A stretch of 21,237 bases of DNA, from positions 48,844 through 70,080 of the forward strand of contig MU069815.1 in NCBI GenBank assembly GCA_002284615.2, written 5' to 3'. A program made the position numbers and the translations under genes. Below, piece after piece: positions 1-8,779 of the stretch. How positions within the stretch are numbered: the first letter of the stretch is position 1; the number at the start of each line of letters is the position of its first letter. A model generated the notes under the pieces. It worked only from the letters and a program-made list of their open reading frames with translations. It made no database searches and was not told the DNA's origin. The stretch comes from Dunaliella salina. Lineage: Eukaryota; Chlorophyta; Chlorophyceae; Chlamydomonadales; Dunaliellaceae.

Positions 1-140
1 AGGCTCCTGAAATCCACTGCCAAACATGTGGTCAATCTGTGATCAGGCATAGATCACCACCGGACCCTGGTAGCAGGATACGGCGCAAAGTTGTAAGCGT
101 TCAAAGTTTCACACACGAGTTGGGACCCTCTGGTGTCCTT

Positions 141-505
141 CTAACTTTCATTCTGTGTGTCATCCTTCGTGTAAGTAATTCTTTGTGTCGTGCGTAGCGC
201 CACTCTTAGTGTCCTTCTTTGTGTCATCCTTTGTGTAATTCTTTGTGTCGTGCGTAGCGCCACTCTTAGTGTCGTTCTTTGTGTCATCCTTAGTGTAATC
301 CTTTGTGTCAGCCTTGGTGTCATTCTATTTGTTGTTTGGGGTGTCCTTCCAAGTTTCTTTCTTTGTGTCATCCTTTGTGTTGTTTTCAGTGTCCTTCTAA
401 GGGACCTTCTACGAAGTCCTCCTCAGTCTCATCCTGTGTGTTATTCATTGATGCGCTCCTTGTGCCATTTTTTGTATTGTTCTTTGTGTCATCCGTCTTG
501 CTGAT
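141..505. repeat. GTGTC-rich minisatellite with a duplicated 60-nt unit
   Basis: The stretch is built from 10-12 nt words of the type CTTTGTGTCATC with variants. Within it, 181-240 and 241-300 are a 60-nt direct duplication differing at only three positions, both carrying the insert TGCGTAGCGCCACTC. Open frames exist on both strands (low-complexity Cys/Val/Leu on plus, Thr/Gln/Arg on minus). They are explained by the short repeat period and lack of stops, so I do not call a gene. Sequence before 141 shows nothing recognisable. Confidence 0.85.
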
Positions 506-541
506 TTCAGGCACTCTTCTCATTCTGATACACTTCCAACG

Positions 542-975
542 CAGCCTCCCTGCAGCTGCACATGCATCGCAGACGTGCAACGCACATGTGCCATGCATAC
601 GCACAACAAAGCCTAACTGCAGCTGCACGCCAGGCGCACCACACACAGGCATCAGGCACTCTTATGATAATGGCGCAAGTGGTCAAATTGTGCCGACAGC
701 CCTCACAGGAAGAAAAAGAAAAAGGAAAACCACGTAGGCAGAGGAACTCTCGATACACAAATTCAGGAAAAGGAGGCTTGTTGGCTCAAAAAGAGCCGTG
801 AGTCCCCTCACACCACTGCTGCTCTGTATTTGTTGCTTGCAAACGCAAGGTAGCCGCCCTGCCGCTGTGCGTCAGGAGCAACACACCCGAGCATCAGGCA
901 CTTCATTTTGGGGAACAGGCACGCGTGCCAGGCTGCCCTCTCACCGCTGCTGCTCTGTATTGGTCATTTGCTTCA
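542..975. repeat. Imperfect direct duplication interrupted by a retroelement tail
   Basis: Segment 618-835 and segment 853-975 align as diverged copies. Both contain CAGGCATCAGGCACT-like and GCTGCTGCTCTGTATT-like words in the same order. A third partial copy starts near 542 (CAGCCTCCCTGCAGCTGCAC). The first copy is interrupted by 708-804, a minus-strand retroelement tail. The second copy (GCCCTCTCACCGCTGC around 934-949) reads straight through the corresponding position and acts as an empty-site paralogue. No protein-coding evidence was seen. Confidence 0.6.
708..804 (-). mobile_element. Tail copy T1: 97-nt truncated LINE 3' tail
   Basis: On the minus strand this reads GACTCACGGCTC, a short loop, GAGCC, a spacer, GAGAG-TTC-CTCTGCCTAC, then a TTTTCC/TTTTTC tract. 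It is the same layout as the 3' end of element A at 5578-5695. The sequence CCCTCACA occurs at 700-707 and again at 805-812, consistent with an 8-bp target-site duplication. The outer part of stem 2 is weakened (GTATC against CCTAC). Only the two hairpins and the pyrimidine tract are present, making this the shortest copy in the window. Confidence 0.75.
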
Positions 976-1066
976 GAGATGCTGGATGCCTTCCCGTTGA
1001 CCATCAGCTGTCATTCATCTGCTGCAAAGGATTTCTCTGAGACTGCACTGGGCCCCTTGTTTGCAG

Positions 1067-1180
1067 CTGCTGCAAGCCCTGGTGGAAAAACTGGGTGACC
1101 CCCTGGACTTCAATGTCTTCCGAGGCTCCGCGTTGTGGAGCATGGCATCGGAGGGAGCGCCTGTGCGGCTTACCCTGCAG
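1067..1180 (+). CDS. Probable internal exon of an unidentified host gene
   Basis: A 114-nt segment open in one frame (38 codons) begins after a good acceptor (CCCCTTGTTTGCAG) and ends at a consensus donor (CTGCAG followed by GTGCGT). The peptide starts LLQALVEKLGDPLDFNVF, contains RGSALWSMASEG, and ends RLTLQ. Composition is that of ordinary soluble protein and codon use is GC-rich, unlike the surrounding repeats. Both borders fall in phase 0. I do not recognise the family, and no neighbouring exon could be fixed with confidence because the flanks are repeats. The alternative is a chance open frame, but two good splice borders and non-repetitive composition argue for a real exon. Confidence 0.55.
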
Positions 1181-1337
<157 letters not shown>

Positions 1338-1479
1338 ATCACTTTGAGGGAGTGTCAGAATGCTTTAAGAGCACTTGCTTCACTGTATCCTCACGCGGCC
1401 TTGCAATGCAGGCCAATGGTAATGCTTATGGCAACCTGCAATCAAGATCAACCAGTGCTTCCCCCGCCCCAGGGAAGAT

Positions 1480-2105
1480 GCTGCCTGAGCAGATGCCGGT
1501 ACTCACACTCACAAGCGAAAGGTGAGGCATGCAGTGGTTGTGATCAGGGTGACGAGGTGCACACCCACACCCCACAAGAAAAGAAAGTTGCTCCCTGAGC
1601 AGGTGGTCATGTGTTGAGGTGAGCCATGCACTGGGTTGTTAGGATTGTGAGGCGCGAACCCAAAAGAGGAGGGGAAGTTGCTCCTTCAGCAGGTAGCGTT
1701 GCTCACTCGCACAAGCAAAAGGTGAGGCACGCGTTGGTTGTGATCAGGGTGGCGAGGTGCACACCCACACCCCACAAGAAAAGAAAGCTGCTCCCTGAGC
1801 AGCTGGTCATGTGTTGAGGTGAGCCATGCACTGAATGTGCTTAGGGTTGCAAGGCACACACCCAAATGGGAAGGGAAGGTTGCACTTTCAGCTAAAAGCG
1901 TTGCTCACTCTCACAAGCAAAAGGTTGATTCATGCATTGGCTGTGACGAGGGTGGCGAGGTGTGCACCCCACCAAAAAAGGAAAGGAAGGTGCTCTCTTA
2001 GCAGATAACGGTGTTCACTCTCACAAGCAAAAGGTGAGCCGTGTATTGGTTGTGATGAAGGCAGCAAGGTGCGCACCCCAAAAGGAGGGATTGGTGCATG
2101 TCCAG
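1480..2105. repeat. Higher-order tandem repeat (~100-nt monomers, ~200-nt dimers)
   Basis: The word ACAAGC followed by RAAAGGT recurs at 1511, 1711, 1913 and 2023, giving spacings of 200, 202 and 110 nt. Around it the longer words GTGATCAGGGTG, GAGGTGCACACCC, CACAAGAAAAGAAAG and TGAGCAG recur in fixed order. The first two dimers are very similar, and between them lies a diverged half-unit (GTCATGTGTTGAGGTGAGCCA). Each unit carries an AAAAG/GTGAGG-type donor-like site. Short open frames across it are shadows of the repeat. Confidence 0.85.
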
Positions 2106-2165
2106 GGTTGGCCAATTATGTACAAATATGCTGTATGAATCAGCTTTTTAACAGGGATCTCCCAA

Positions 2166-2210
2166 TACAATACTTAGGGCGTATATACAATACAATATGT
2201 AGGGCGTATT
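2166..2210. repeat. Short direct repeat next to a palindrome
   Basis: TACAATACTTAGGGCGTATA and TACAATATGTAGGGCGTATT follow each other, differing at a few positions, in an AT-rich context directly left of the perfect palindrome at 2222-2260. The shared GCGTATA word is also part of the palindrome arms. No coding signal. Confidence 0.7.
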
Positions 2211-2221
2211 AAATATATATA

Positions 2222-2260
2222 TAATTCCACGTATATACGCCGCGTATATACGTGGAATTA
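2222..2260. repeat. Perfect 19-bp inverted repeat (39-nt palindrome, 1-nt spacer)
   Basis: The left arm TAATTCCACGTATATACGC (2222-2240) is an exact reverse complement of 2242-2260, with a single C between. The arms would form a hairpin in RNA or a cruciform in DNA. It could be the remnant of a fold-back or MITE-like element or a palindromic binding site. No transposase or terminal duplication is visible. Confidence 0.9.
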
Positions 2261-2267
2261 GCCAACT

Positions 2268-2515
2268 GTATGCATGTTGTATGCCCACAGGCACCGTGGT
2301 GTGACACAGGCATTCGGAGTACCCTTGGTCTCCGCGGTGGCCGCCTCAGCAGATGGTCTCCCAAATCCACAGCATTTTGAGCAATGTGGTGGTAATGCTC
2401 GCATGTGTGCAGGCACCCTGGTGTGACGCAGACATTCACTGAGTACCCTTGGTCTCCGCGGTGGCCGCCTCAGCAGATGGCCTCCCGGATTCTCAGCTTT
2501 TTGAGCAATGTGATG
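2268..2515. repeat. 124-nt tandem duplication
   Basis: The block containing ACCCTTGGTCTCCGCGGTGG and CCGCCTCAGCAGATGG starts at 2321 and again at 2445. The two units also share TTTTGAGCAATGTG and the GCACCxTGGTGTGACxCAG word. Both strands have short open frames through the duplication but none has recognisable protein similarity. It may contain an exon, but I cannot support one. Confidence 0.8.
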
Positions 2516-2579
2516 CCCGCATTTGTCAGCCGTGTCTCCTCCGTCCCTGCTGCTGCCTCTCCTGTTGCTGCACCTCATT

Positions 2580-3477
2580 AGCCTATTGCCAGCATACAGG
2601 GTTGCTGTTTGAGTGGGAGTTGGATGCTACAGTTGTTGCAGTGGTTTTACTGAGCTAAAACTTCTGGCAATAAGTGCATGGCCCACTTGCATTGTTGTTC
2701 AAGTTTTTTCCTCAAATAAGCTTGCACGTGATTTGAATTGATTTCCGGCACTGTCTTGCTTTGCAAAGTTTGGCCGACTTGGCCTCGTGAGTGTGAGTTG
2801 TCCTATTGTATGACTCATGCAGCCAACAGCTTGATGACGGACCTTGTTTGCTTATCGCACCACACAATTTGCAATGGCAGCCAGTGTTGGGTGTTGGCAT
2901 GCTGAGCCATTTTCATAGTCAGTTTGTGCGTATCCCCTGTTGCACATCATACACACATCATGGGCGATGGGTATAGTACTGAAACATGTCAAGACTGTGT
3001 GCCAAGGGTCTCATCAAAGGACCTTCAAGCCTACACTACACACAGCTAGCCTGGGAGAAATTCAGAAACAGAGCTGATGGGATTGTGGGGGTGGTCAGCG
3101 GTGCTGCCTGCTGACCAGGTGCTTACCCATGTGGTGCCACCCTGATTTGCTCGGGCAAGGTGACAAGATTACAAGAGAGAAGAAAACATATAGTTAGCAC
3201 AACTGGCTGCTAGCTTGTTCATACATAAGGAGGAGCTCATGCAGAGAACAATAAAGTTAACTCCTATATGACAATAAAGTTAACTCCTATAGGACCAAAA
3301 TTCTGTCCCGACACTGATCCCTTCATCACTCTAGAACGTGCAGTAACCCAACATTCTCGAACCATAACCAGACTTAAAACCTGCAGCTCCAGAAATCCGA
3401 ATAGGAATAATAAAGTGACGTGAACATCATCTTAATTAGTGCGGCTGGTACCATTTACGATGAGTATACAATTACAT
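2580..3477. other. No gene seen; one 21-bp tandem duplication
   Basis: No credible exon or repeat family was found here. The only clear structure is ACAATAAAGTTAACTCCTATA at 3248-3268, repeated exactly at 3271-3291 with TG between. The rest is unremarkable mixed-composition sequence, probably intronic or intergenic. Confidence 0.5.
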
Positions 3478-3880
3478 CCTTTATAGACCTGGGCCTGACT
3501 AAACAAAAGCCAGATCACTAACAGCCAAGCTTAGGGGCCATGCCATCCAAAGGTTAACCACTATCAAAGACATCAGACAGCTCTTTACTATCAGAGGGGT
3601 TCTGGGAGGAGGTTTGCTGTGCGTGCGGCGGCGGAGGGCGGGAGAAGAAGAATCCGAGCGTCCAGAGGCATGGCGAGCAGCAGCCCTCCAGATTCCCATT
3701 AGATCTGCTTCATCTGCTTCTGGCTCTCTCCTAGACAAGCTGTGTCTACTATAGGTTCTGAGGGCTTTCTGGTGAGGCCACTGCTGCCTTGCTAGCTTGC
3801 TAGCTTTTTAGTCAGTGGACTTTCCCTTAACGCACGCGGCCTCTGGCGTGTGTAGACTATTCTTTTTCTTTTTGAAAGCA
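3478..3880 (+). mobile_element. Family B LINE 3' end, copy B1 (5'-truncated, frameshifted)
   Basis: This aligns along its whole length with 9998-10385 (B2). After a one-base deletion near 3505 that shifts the frame, it encodes RSLTAKLRGHAIQRLTTIK, then a Gly/Arg-rich stretch (GVLGGGLLCVRRRRAG), ending at a stop at 3752-3754. The LGLT-x-KAxSLAAKLxxHAIQxLTT pattern resembles the C-terminus of element A (LGLDHQRATNLARQLHAHS), so I read it as the end of a related retroelement ORF. The 3' UTR holds a hairpin at 3830-3853 (arms ACGCACGC and GCGTGTGT) followed by GTAG and a pyrimidine tract, the same layout as family A tails. No target-site duplication was found. Confidence 0.7.
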
Positions 3881-4740
3881 GTGCTCAAAAGTCAGGCACA
3901 GCATCTCAAGCATGCAGACACAAATTTGACTAAAACATTAGCTTGGTTCATGAAATCTATAAGGCGTACTACGTACTAATAGTATTGGGCTGCCGGTAGG
4001 TGCACAGCTGAACAAATGTCATAGGAAGTAAAGAATTGTGGATCTGGGTTGGTTCTTTCTGGCAGCACACAACTACAGGGCAACCGGATTGTGATGAGTT
4101 CTTTCTTCCTCCATGTTTGGGAAATTTCTGCACAATGCAACTACCATTCTGTAGGACATAATGGTTGCAAGGCCTAATGGGGAAGAGTGTACGCAGCAGA
4201 GTGGTCATCCGGAGCTCGTATGTGTGTATCTGCGGCCTCAGACAGGCCAGACGAAGATCTTTTCCTTTTCCTGCATGTTCCCACAACAGGCCAAAAAGAA
4301 AATAAAAAGGTCGATGTGGGATAGGACGAGTACTGCATAAACAGTAAATGCATGCTTGCTCTTGGTGGTGAGAGTTGGGAGATGCCTTCTTAGGAGAAAA
4401 CCTGAAGATGTGTGAGCATGCTGAGCAGATGCAAGGAGTACAAAAGATCAAGATCTGGATCAAGATAAGTGGGTTGGCCAAGGGGATTGTAAGTTCAGGG
4501 ACGGCATCAGGCTGGATTTGGTGTCAGGCAGAGAAGCCTGAAACTTAAGACAAAAAACAATTGTTGGGACTTTCATTTACAATCCGTACACAATTGACTC
4601 CAACTATTAAATAATCAGAGGAAAGGCCCTCGAACTTGCAAGCAAACTCCACTTTCATGCTGTTGAGGTCTTTACAAGACTTTCTACCACCAAAATAGCC
4701 ACCTAACCTCCTAATTTAACGATTCAAGTCATGAGGCATC
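3881..4740. other. No gene recognised
   Basis: The longest open frame (minus, 4481-3969, 170 codons) has a Cys/His/Pro-rich composition without a recognisable domain, no good splice context, and no similarity to the retroelements nearby. I treat it as chance. No repeats were noticed. Confidence 0.5.
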
Positions 4741-5079
4741 GGCGGGGAAGGCTACTGGAAGGGCTGCTTATAAGAGGGCAAGACACAAGACTGGAAGGAT
4801 GGCCAACAACCCGCCAGATTTGAATGAGTTTGGATGATCCTAGCAGCACAAGCTGGTGGGACCCACTGATAGTGCAAGCACTGATGCACGCTGGCTGTCT
4901 CCCAATGTAGACTTTACCTTTACACCTCTTCAGAGACTTTCATGCTCGACATGCGCAGATCACGTTCTACAACATGTAGATCTGCCAATGCAAACCACTG
5001 CGCTGTGCCACCATTGGGGGAGGAGGTAACATGCCTTCCTTCAGACAATTTGAAATTCAAAATCGGTGACCCTTTTTAA

Positions 5080-5330
5080 GATGCCGCATGGTAGACAGCA
5101 CGTTGCAAATCCCAGGTAAGAAAGACGTTCAGAGGGTGAGGACTGCCATTGAACACACGCTTGTATGCCCTGACCAATACCTGGCCACTGGCCTGTGAGG
5201 TTTGTACATTCATGGATGAGGAGGACAAAATGCTCCTGTGTGATGAATGCTGCACTGGATGGAAAACTATGTGCATTCAGCCTCCATTGGAAGCAACCCT
5301 CACAGAGAAATGGCTTTGACCTCGATGCGT
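5080..5330 (+). pseudogene. Broken PHD-finger protein fragment
   Basis: From about 5196 one frame reads CEVC, then DEEDKMLLCDECCTGWK, then TMCIQPPLEATLTEKWL, a stop, and PRC. This is a PHD finger (Cys4-His-Cys3) of the DEEDKMLLCDxC class. Two key positions are damaged: the His expected after GW is Lys, and the Cys expected after WL is a TGA stop. An upstream segment in another frame (MVDSTLQIPGKKDVQRV, LVCPDQYLA, 5090-5195) ends just before it and probably belongs to the same protein across a frameshift. PHD fingers of this type occur both in chromatin proteins and in retroelement polyproteins of green algae. Given the context, a retroelement fragment is more likely. Its 3' side is cut by the insertion point of element A. 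Confidence 0.6.
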
Positions 5331-5577
5331 GAGTGACATACCCTCACATTTACCCTCACACATACCCACCGAGGTGTGAGCCACAGACCTGCAGGTCGAA
5401 AGATTTTTACGCGCATGTGCACAATGTAGCACAATCAGTGTGCACTCTGCTTTGTTCAGGTCACACCAGCATGGCGTTGGAAGCTAGCCCAGCAACGTGG
5501 CTGGTGGACTTATGCCCTGATAGGGCTGCACCAGACTGGGATGTTGAGTATGTGTGGCTGGCACACACCCTACAACC

Positions 5578-5695
5578 TGTAAGAAAAGAAAAGAAAAAGA
5601 AAAACTACATAGGCAGAGAAACTCTCCCTACATCAATTCAGGAAAAAGAGACACATTGGCTCATCAAAGAGCCGTGTGCCCCCTCCACCACAAGG
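5578..5695 (-). repeat. Tail copy T2: 3' UTR of element A with two hairpins
   Basis: On the minus strand the sequence starts CTTGTGGTGGAGGGGGCACA. Hairpin 1 has GGCTC/GAGCC arms (5658-5662 and 5669-5673) extended by CACA/TGTG. A spacer with GAATTGAT follows. Hairpin 2 has arms GTAGGGAGAG and CTCTGCCTAT around a TTT loop (5609-5631, one G-G mismatch and one G-T pair). It ends in TTTTTCTTTTTCTTTTC, then TTACAG. It begins just past the ORF end, so it is the element's 3' UTR and serves as the reference for the dispersed tail copies. Confidence 0.85.
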
Positions 5696-5711
5696 TATGA
5701 AAAAGATAATG

Positions 5712-6970
5712 CTAATGTGGATCTGGAGGGTTACTTGAAACACCTTGCTCTAGAACCTGACTGTGGGAAGTATTATTGTTTTCAATAGCGCGGCGTGTGG
5801 AGACTAGTTTGTGGGCATATTGAACAGAATGGGCATGAAGTTGTCGAGCAAGATTTGTGGCACGCTGGTGATCCAATCCTAGTTGTTTGAATTGCTTTAG
5901 GGTATGCTCAGTGCAAATAGTTCCACCTACACCCAGGAAAATAGGGTGAGTTGTAACAGCTTTAACGTTAATAAGTTTACAAAGGTCTGCATGCTGCTGC
6001 TTTGCCGCGTTCAACTGATGCTGTGGCCTTGTGTCTTCACAGAACTTGATTTCTATTAGGTCACATGGTGTTCATTTGCACGAAGTTCATGGGGTTGCCT
6101 CATGCGACTAGTTCTGATGGTCCTCCATGAGGAGCTGCGCAAAGCACGATGGGAATGGGTAGAAGAAACACCGTTTGAAGTATGATTGGCATTAGAAGGG
6201 GTGATCAAACCAGCATCTGGTCGACTGGAGTTGAGTCTTTTCCTCTCTGGAAATTTACGAGGGAAGAAGTAAGCAGGTAAATTTACCTTGAACAGGTAAC
6301 TTTAAAGTTCTGTTTGAGGCATGTGTAGGGAGTTGGAGGTTGTGTTGAGCAAGCTTCAAGTCGCTTCCTATGTCTGTGTGTACTAGGCCTGCCCCTACAG
6401 AGCATTTGCTGAGGGCTTATGTAATCATTCTGCCTGCAATGTTATGGCGCTCAGTTTTCATGTCGGAGATGACGTGGTTTTGGCAGCCTGAGAGCATTTG
6501 GAGTGCGTTGTCCAAATGATGGCAGCCTGGAAGGGGACAAGATGGATCAGTTGACCTTTAAAACGTACTGCATGTTTTTGGTTGTAGAGGTTGCCTGTGC
6601 GGTACTGCAGGATGGTACGCTTCATGGGTACAGAGATGTTGGGCATATTTCTGAAGGCATTGCTGATTTTTTTATTCACTTGCAGCAATAAGTTTTGATA
6701 GTAAGAGTAGTAGCCTGTTTTGGCATTGGTGTATCCAAGCTTGTGTTTGGAATGCATGTGGGATTTGGGGGCGTCTTGAAGATTGGGTAAACAGGTGAGC
6801 TTTTGGGCGGGTGGTGGACCTGTTGATGTGCATGCAGCATGCACTCTTTCTTCCTTGGCTAACCAGAAAATATTTGTAAATGGATTTCCGCCAGGACCTG
6901 CACCAGGGATCTCGGTGTCTGCCACACAGTTCTGGGCTTGCTTTGCCTGATGCTCTGCAATGGCATCTGC
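5712..6970 (-). pseudogene. Element A: C-terminal CCHC knuckle, restriction-like endonuclease motifs and tail
   Basis: The frame reads ADTEIPGAGPGGNPFTNIFW (6.92 kb), later NKKISNAFRNMPNISVPMKR. In a second frame the knuckle reads CPLPGCHH (6522-6539), ALQMLSGCQNHVISDMKTER. Further on come SSRPDAGLITP (RPD at 6215-6223) and, after a one-base frameshift and two stops, IEIKFCEDTRPQHQL (EIK near 6042-6056). CCHC followed by RPD and a distal acidic residue is the signature of restriction-like endonucleases of early-branching LINEs. The tail continues FLGVGGTICTEHTLKQFKQL, QLHAHSVQYAHKLVSTRRAI and ends PPDPH then stop. The same tail recurs in fragments A2 and A3. Confidence 0.7.
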
Positions 6971-7700
6971 ACATTCAAATCCAGAAATGTCAGCATGGGA
7001 CTTTGTAAATTCGAATTTTGGTATGGAAGTCTCTAATGAGCGTTGAATTCATTTGAAGGGCGCCTCCTTAGATATGCCCCTGATGTCTTTCAGGATAGAG
7101 AAGCTGTTTACGTATTTGATTGTAAGAGGTGAGGCTTTCTGATGCAATATCTGCATATTTGGTGATGATAGCAGCAGCAATTGCTGCTAATTCTAGCGAT
7201 GGTTTTAGTAATTCCGGCACCGTTTGGTTCTACAAAGTTCTTGCTGTCAGTGGACGGGCAGCAGATGCCTGCTCCAGTTTCTTGCTTGCCGTTATGGACA
7301 AAGCAGCTGCCATCTGTGTATGCCCATGTCCTCCAGTCAGCAACTTTGAGAGTTAGGAGAGTACTGGATTGGCCGGGCACCAAGTCTGTATCTTGGATAC
7401 TCATGCGTGAATTTCTAGGGAGCTTGGAGACATGTTGTTTGTCAAATGGGAGGCGTTCCAGTTTATTGAAACCTGGCATGTGAGCATGCATGGGATTTAG
7501 GACAGGGTGGCTGCTGACACTCTCAAGCTTCCACTCTGTGGCTTCTTTCAAATCTCCTTTCAGGCCCTGTAGCCAGTCTTTGCTGTGGTTGTTGAGTTGG
7601 ACTCGAGCTGCAGTGTTCCAAACAGCAAAGATACGAAGGTCCCAGGTATGCTCAAGTAAAGGTGTCTCTTGGTTTGGGCAGGATTGAGGGGCCCTGTAAC
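6930..7700 (-). pseudogene. Element A: RNase H domain
   Basis: A frame from 7728 runs through WDLRIFAVWNTAARVQLNNH and VPGQSSTLLTLKVADWRTWA into YTDGSCFVHNGKQETGAGI (YTDGS at 7306-7320), the hallmark of the RNase H first strand with its catalytic Asp. After a frameshift the helix reads LAAIAAAIITKY with the usual Glu position disrupted. The next block reads IASESLTS where a catalytic Asp (ATDSLTS-like) would be expected. IYKV marks the last strand and is followed by a stop. In the live element it would remove RNA from the cDNA hybrid. Here it is broken and probably inactive. Confidence 0.8.
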
Positions 7701-8770
7701 TAAGTTTTTTTGCAAGGTATGGTTCCAAGTTCGTAACAGAGGTGTGGATAGGCAGTGACGAGCTTAGAGTAGGGGTTGGTTATCATGTCCTTACCCCAAG
7801 CCAGAAGGAACATGAATGTAGCAGTGGCCTCTGTGTTGAGAATGGCAGAGTAAATGGCATGTTGCAAAGCTTGGGTCATCATTACCTCATCATAAATGGG
7901 ATAGCAGACAGAGAAGCCTGAGAGTTTGGATGAGAAGGCATTATGCATAGCACCAAAAAGAGTGTCTTGGGAGTGCGCACTCCAATAATTCTAGTATTGT
8001 GGCTTGTGGTCTAGTAAGAAGGCCATTTTTTTTTGGGTTACCAAAGCCCATTTTTGAAAGGCAGTATGAACGTGAGTCAGAAGGGCTCGTGAGAAAGGGT
8101 CTTTGATCTCCTTGCTAGATTACTTTCTTTCAAGCATGGATTTGCAGGAGAGGATCCTTGTAGCTCAGTAGCAAAGCTGTCAGGAGCTGGAGTTACTTTG
8201 TCGTGCATGCCAGCAAGCTTGGCCCCATGGAAAGCCCTAAAGAGGATTTGGAAGCGGTTCGGGGATATCATACCAACACACTTGCCTTGCGTATTGTATG
8301 TGCAAGCCATGTGCGCCGTGTATATTTTCCGGAGAATGAGGGGGGATGGAGTAGGAGGGGGTTGCCTGTGGGATCCTGTGTCAGATGATGCTGGATGAGG
8401 GGGTTGCTGATCCGTGTACTTCACGAGGTCAACCTTGCGCAGCCAATATTCACATGAGCTTGTAGGTTTTATGTCTGCTTGTGGATTTGTGGGGTTGTAT
8501 CAAATGTGACTTTGTTGCGCAATCCTGTGTCCAATTTCTGCTGCCATACATTGGTTTCAGTAGGTTTTTCAAAGCCCTGTCTTTCCAGATTTGAGAGGGT
8601 AGAGTCTGCCGTGGGTGTTGAAAGGTTAGGCTTGCTTTGTTGTGCTTCAAACTTAAGCAAACACTCTTTGAATTTAGGCCAAGCCTCCTGTAAATTCTCT
8701 GATTCCCAGGAGGGCTTCCAAGCGACCCTCCTGAGTTCTTGTTTAGTCTGCCGCTCTCTTTCAACTTTTT
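7700..8770 (-). pseudogene. Element A: post-PHD region with a possible PCIF1-like methyltransferase fold
   Basis: Downstream of the PHD come ELRRVAWKPSWESENLQEAW (8.75-8.69 kb), MACTYNTQGKCVGMISPNRF and FHGAKLAGMHDKVTPAPDSF (8.32-8.17 kb). Then, after frame breaks, come WSAHSQDTLFGAMHNAFSSK, GFSVCYPIYDE and TATFMFLLAWGKDMITNPYS (8.0-7.75 kb). The order FGxxxxx...GFSVxxPxYDE...FxFLLAW resembles the PCIF1 adenine-methyltransferase core (FG...GSFEVNPPF...FIVFIPEW), with the catalytic NPPF replaced by CYPIY. This is a motif-level resemblance only and may be a non-catalytic fold or coincidence. Confidence 0.4.
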
Positions 8771-8779
8771 GGGCATCAT

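Noticed and set aside
190..504. 104-codon + strand frame and overlapping frames on both strands
   Set aside because: Open only because the minisatellite lacks stops; the protein is a Val/Leu/Cys repeat with matching opposite-strand repeats.
2209..2578. Minus-strand Arg/Pro-rich frames over the 124-nt duplication
   Set aside because: Peptides repeat with the DNA duplication, no homology or splice borders; not enough for a gene call.
3080..3310. Possible solo LTR (AATAAA-like words, duplicated 21-mer, TGTCCCGACA)
   Set aside because: No matching second LTR, no TG...CA borders with a target-site duplication, and no primer-binding site or polypurine tract seen.
3969..4481. 170-codon minus-strand frame
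   Set aside because: No recognisable domain, odd composition and no splice or retroelement context; length is within chance for a window of this size.
5459..5577. Possible exon (acceptor GCTTTGTTCAG, donor-like CCT/GTAAGA)
   Set aside because: Two frames are open through it and neither peptide is recognisable; the apparent donor is the end of the element A tail, so the border is probably an insertion junction.
7129..7687. + strand frames over the RNase H region, and similar antisense frames at 8198-8850 and 13092-13440
   Set aside because: Shadows of the minus-strand retroelement ORF; none has a recognisable domain.
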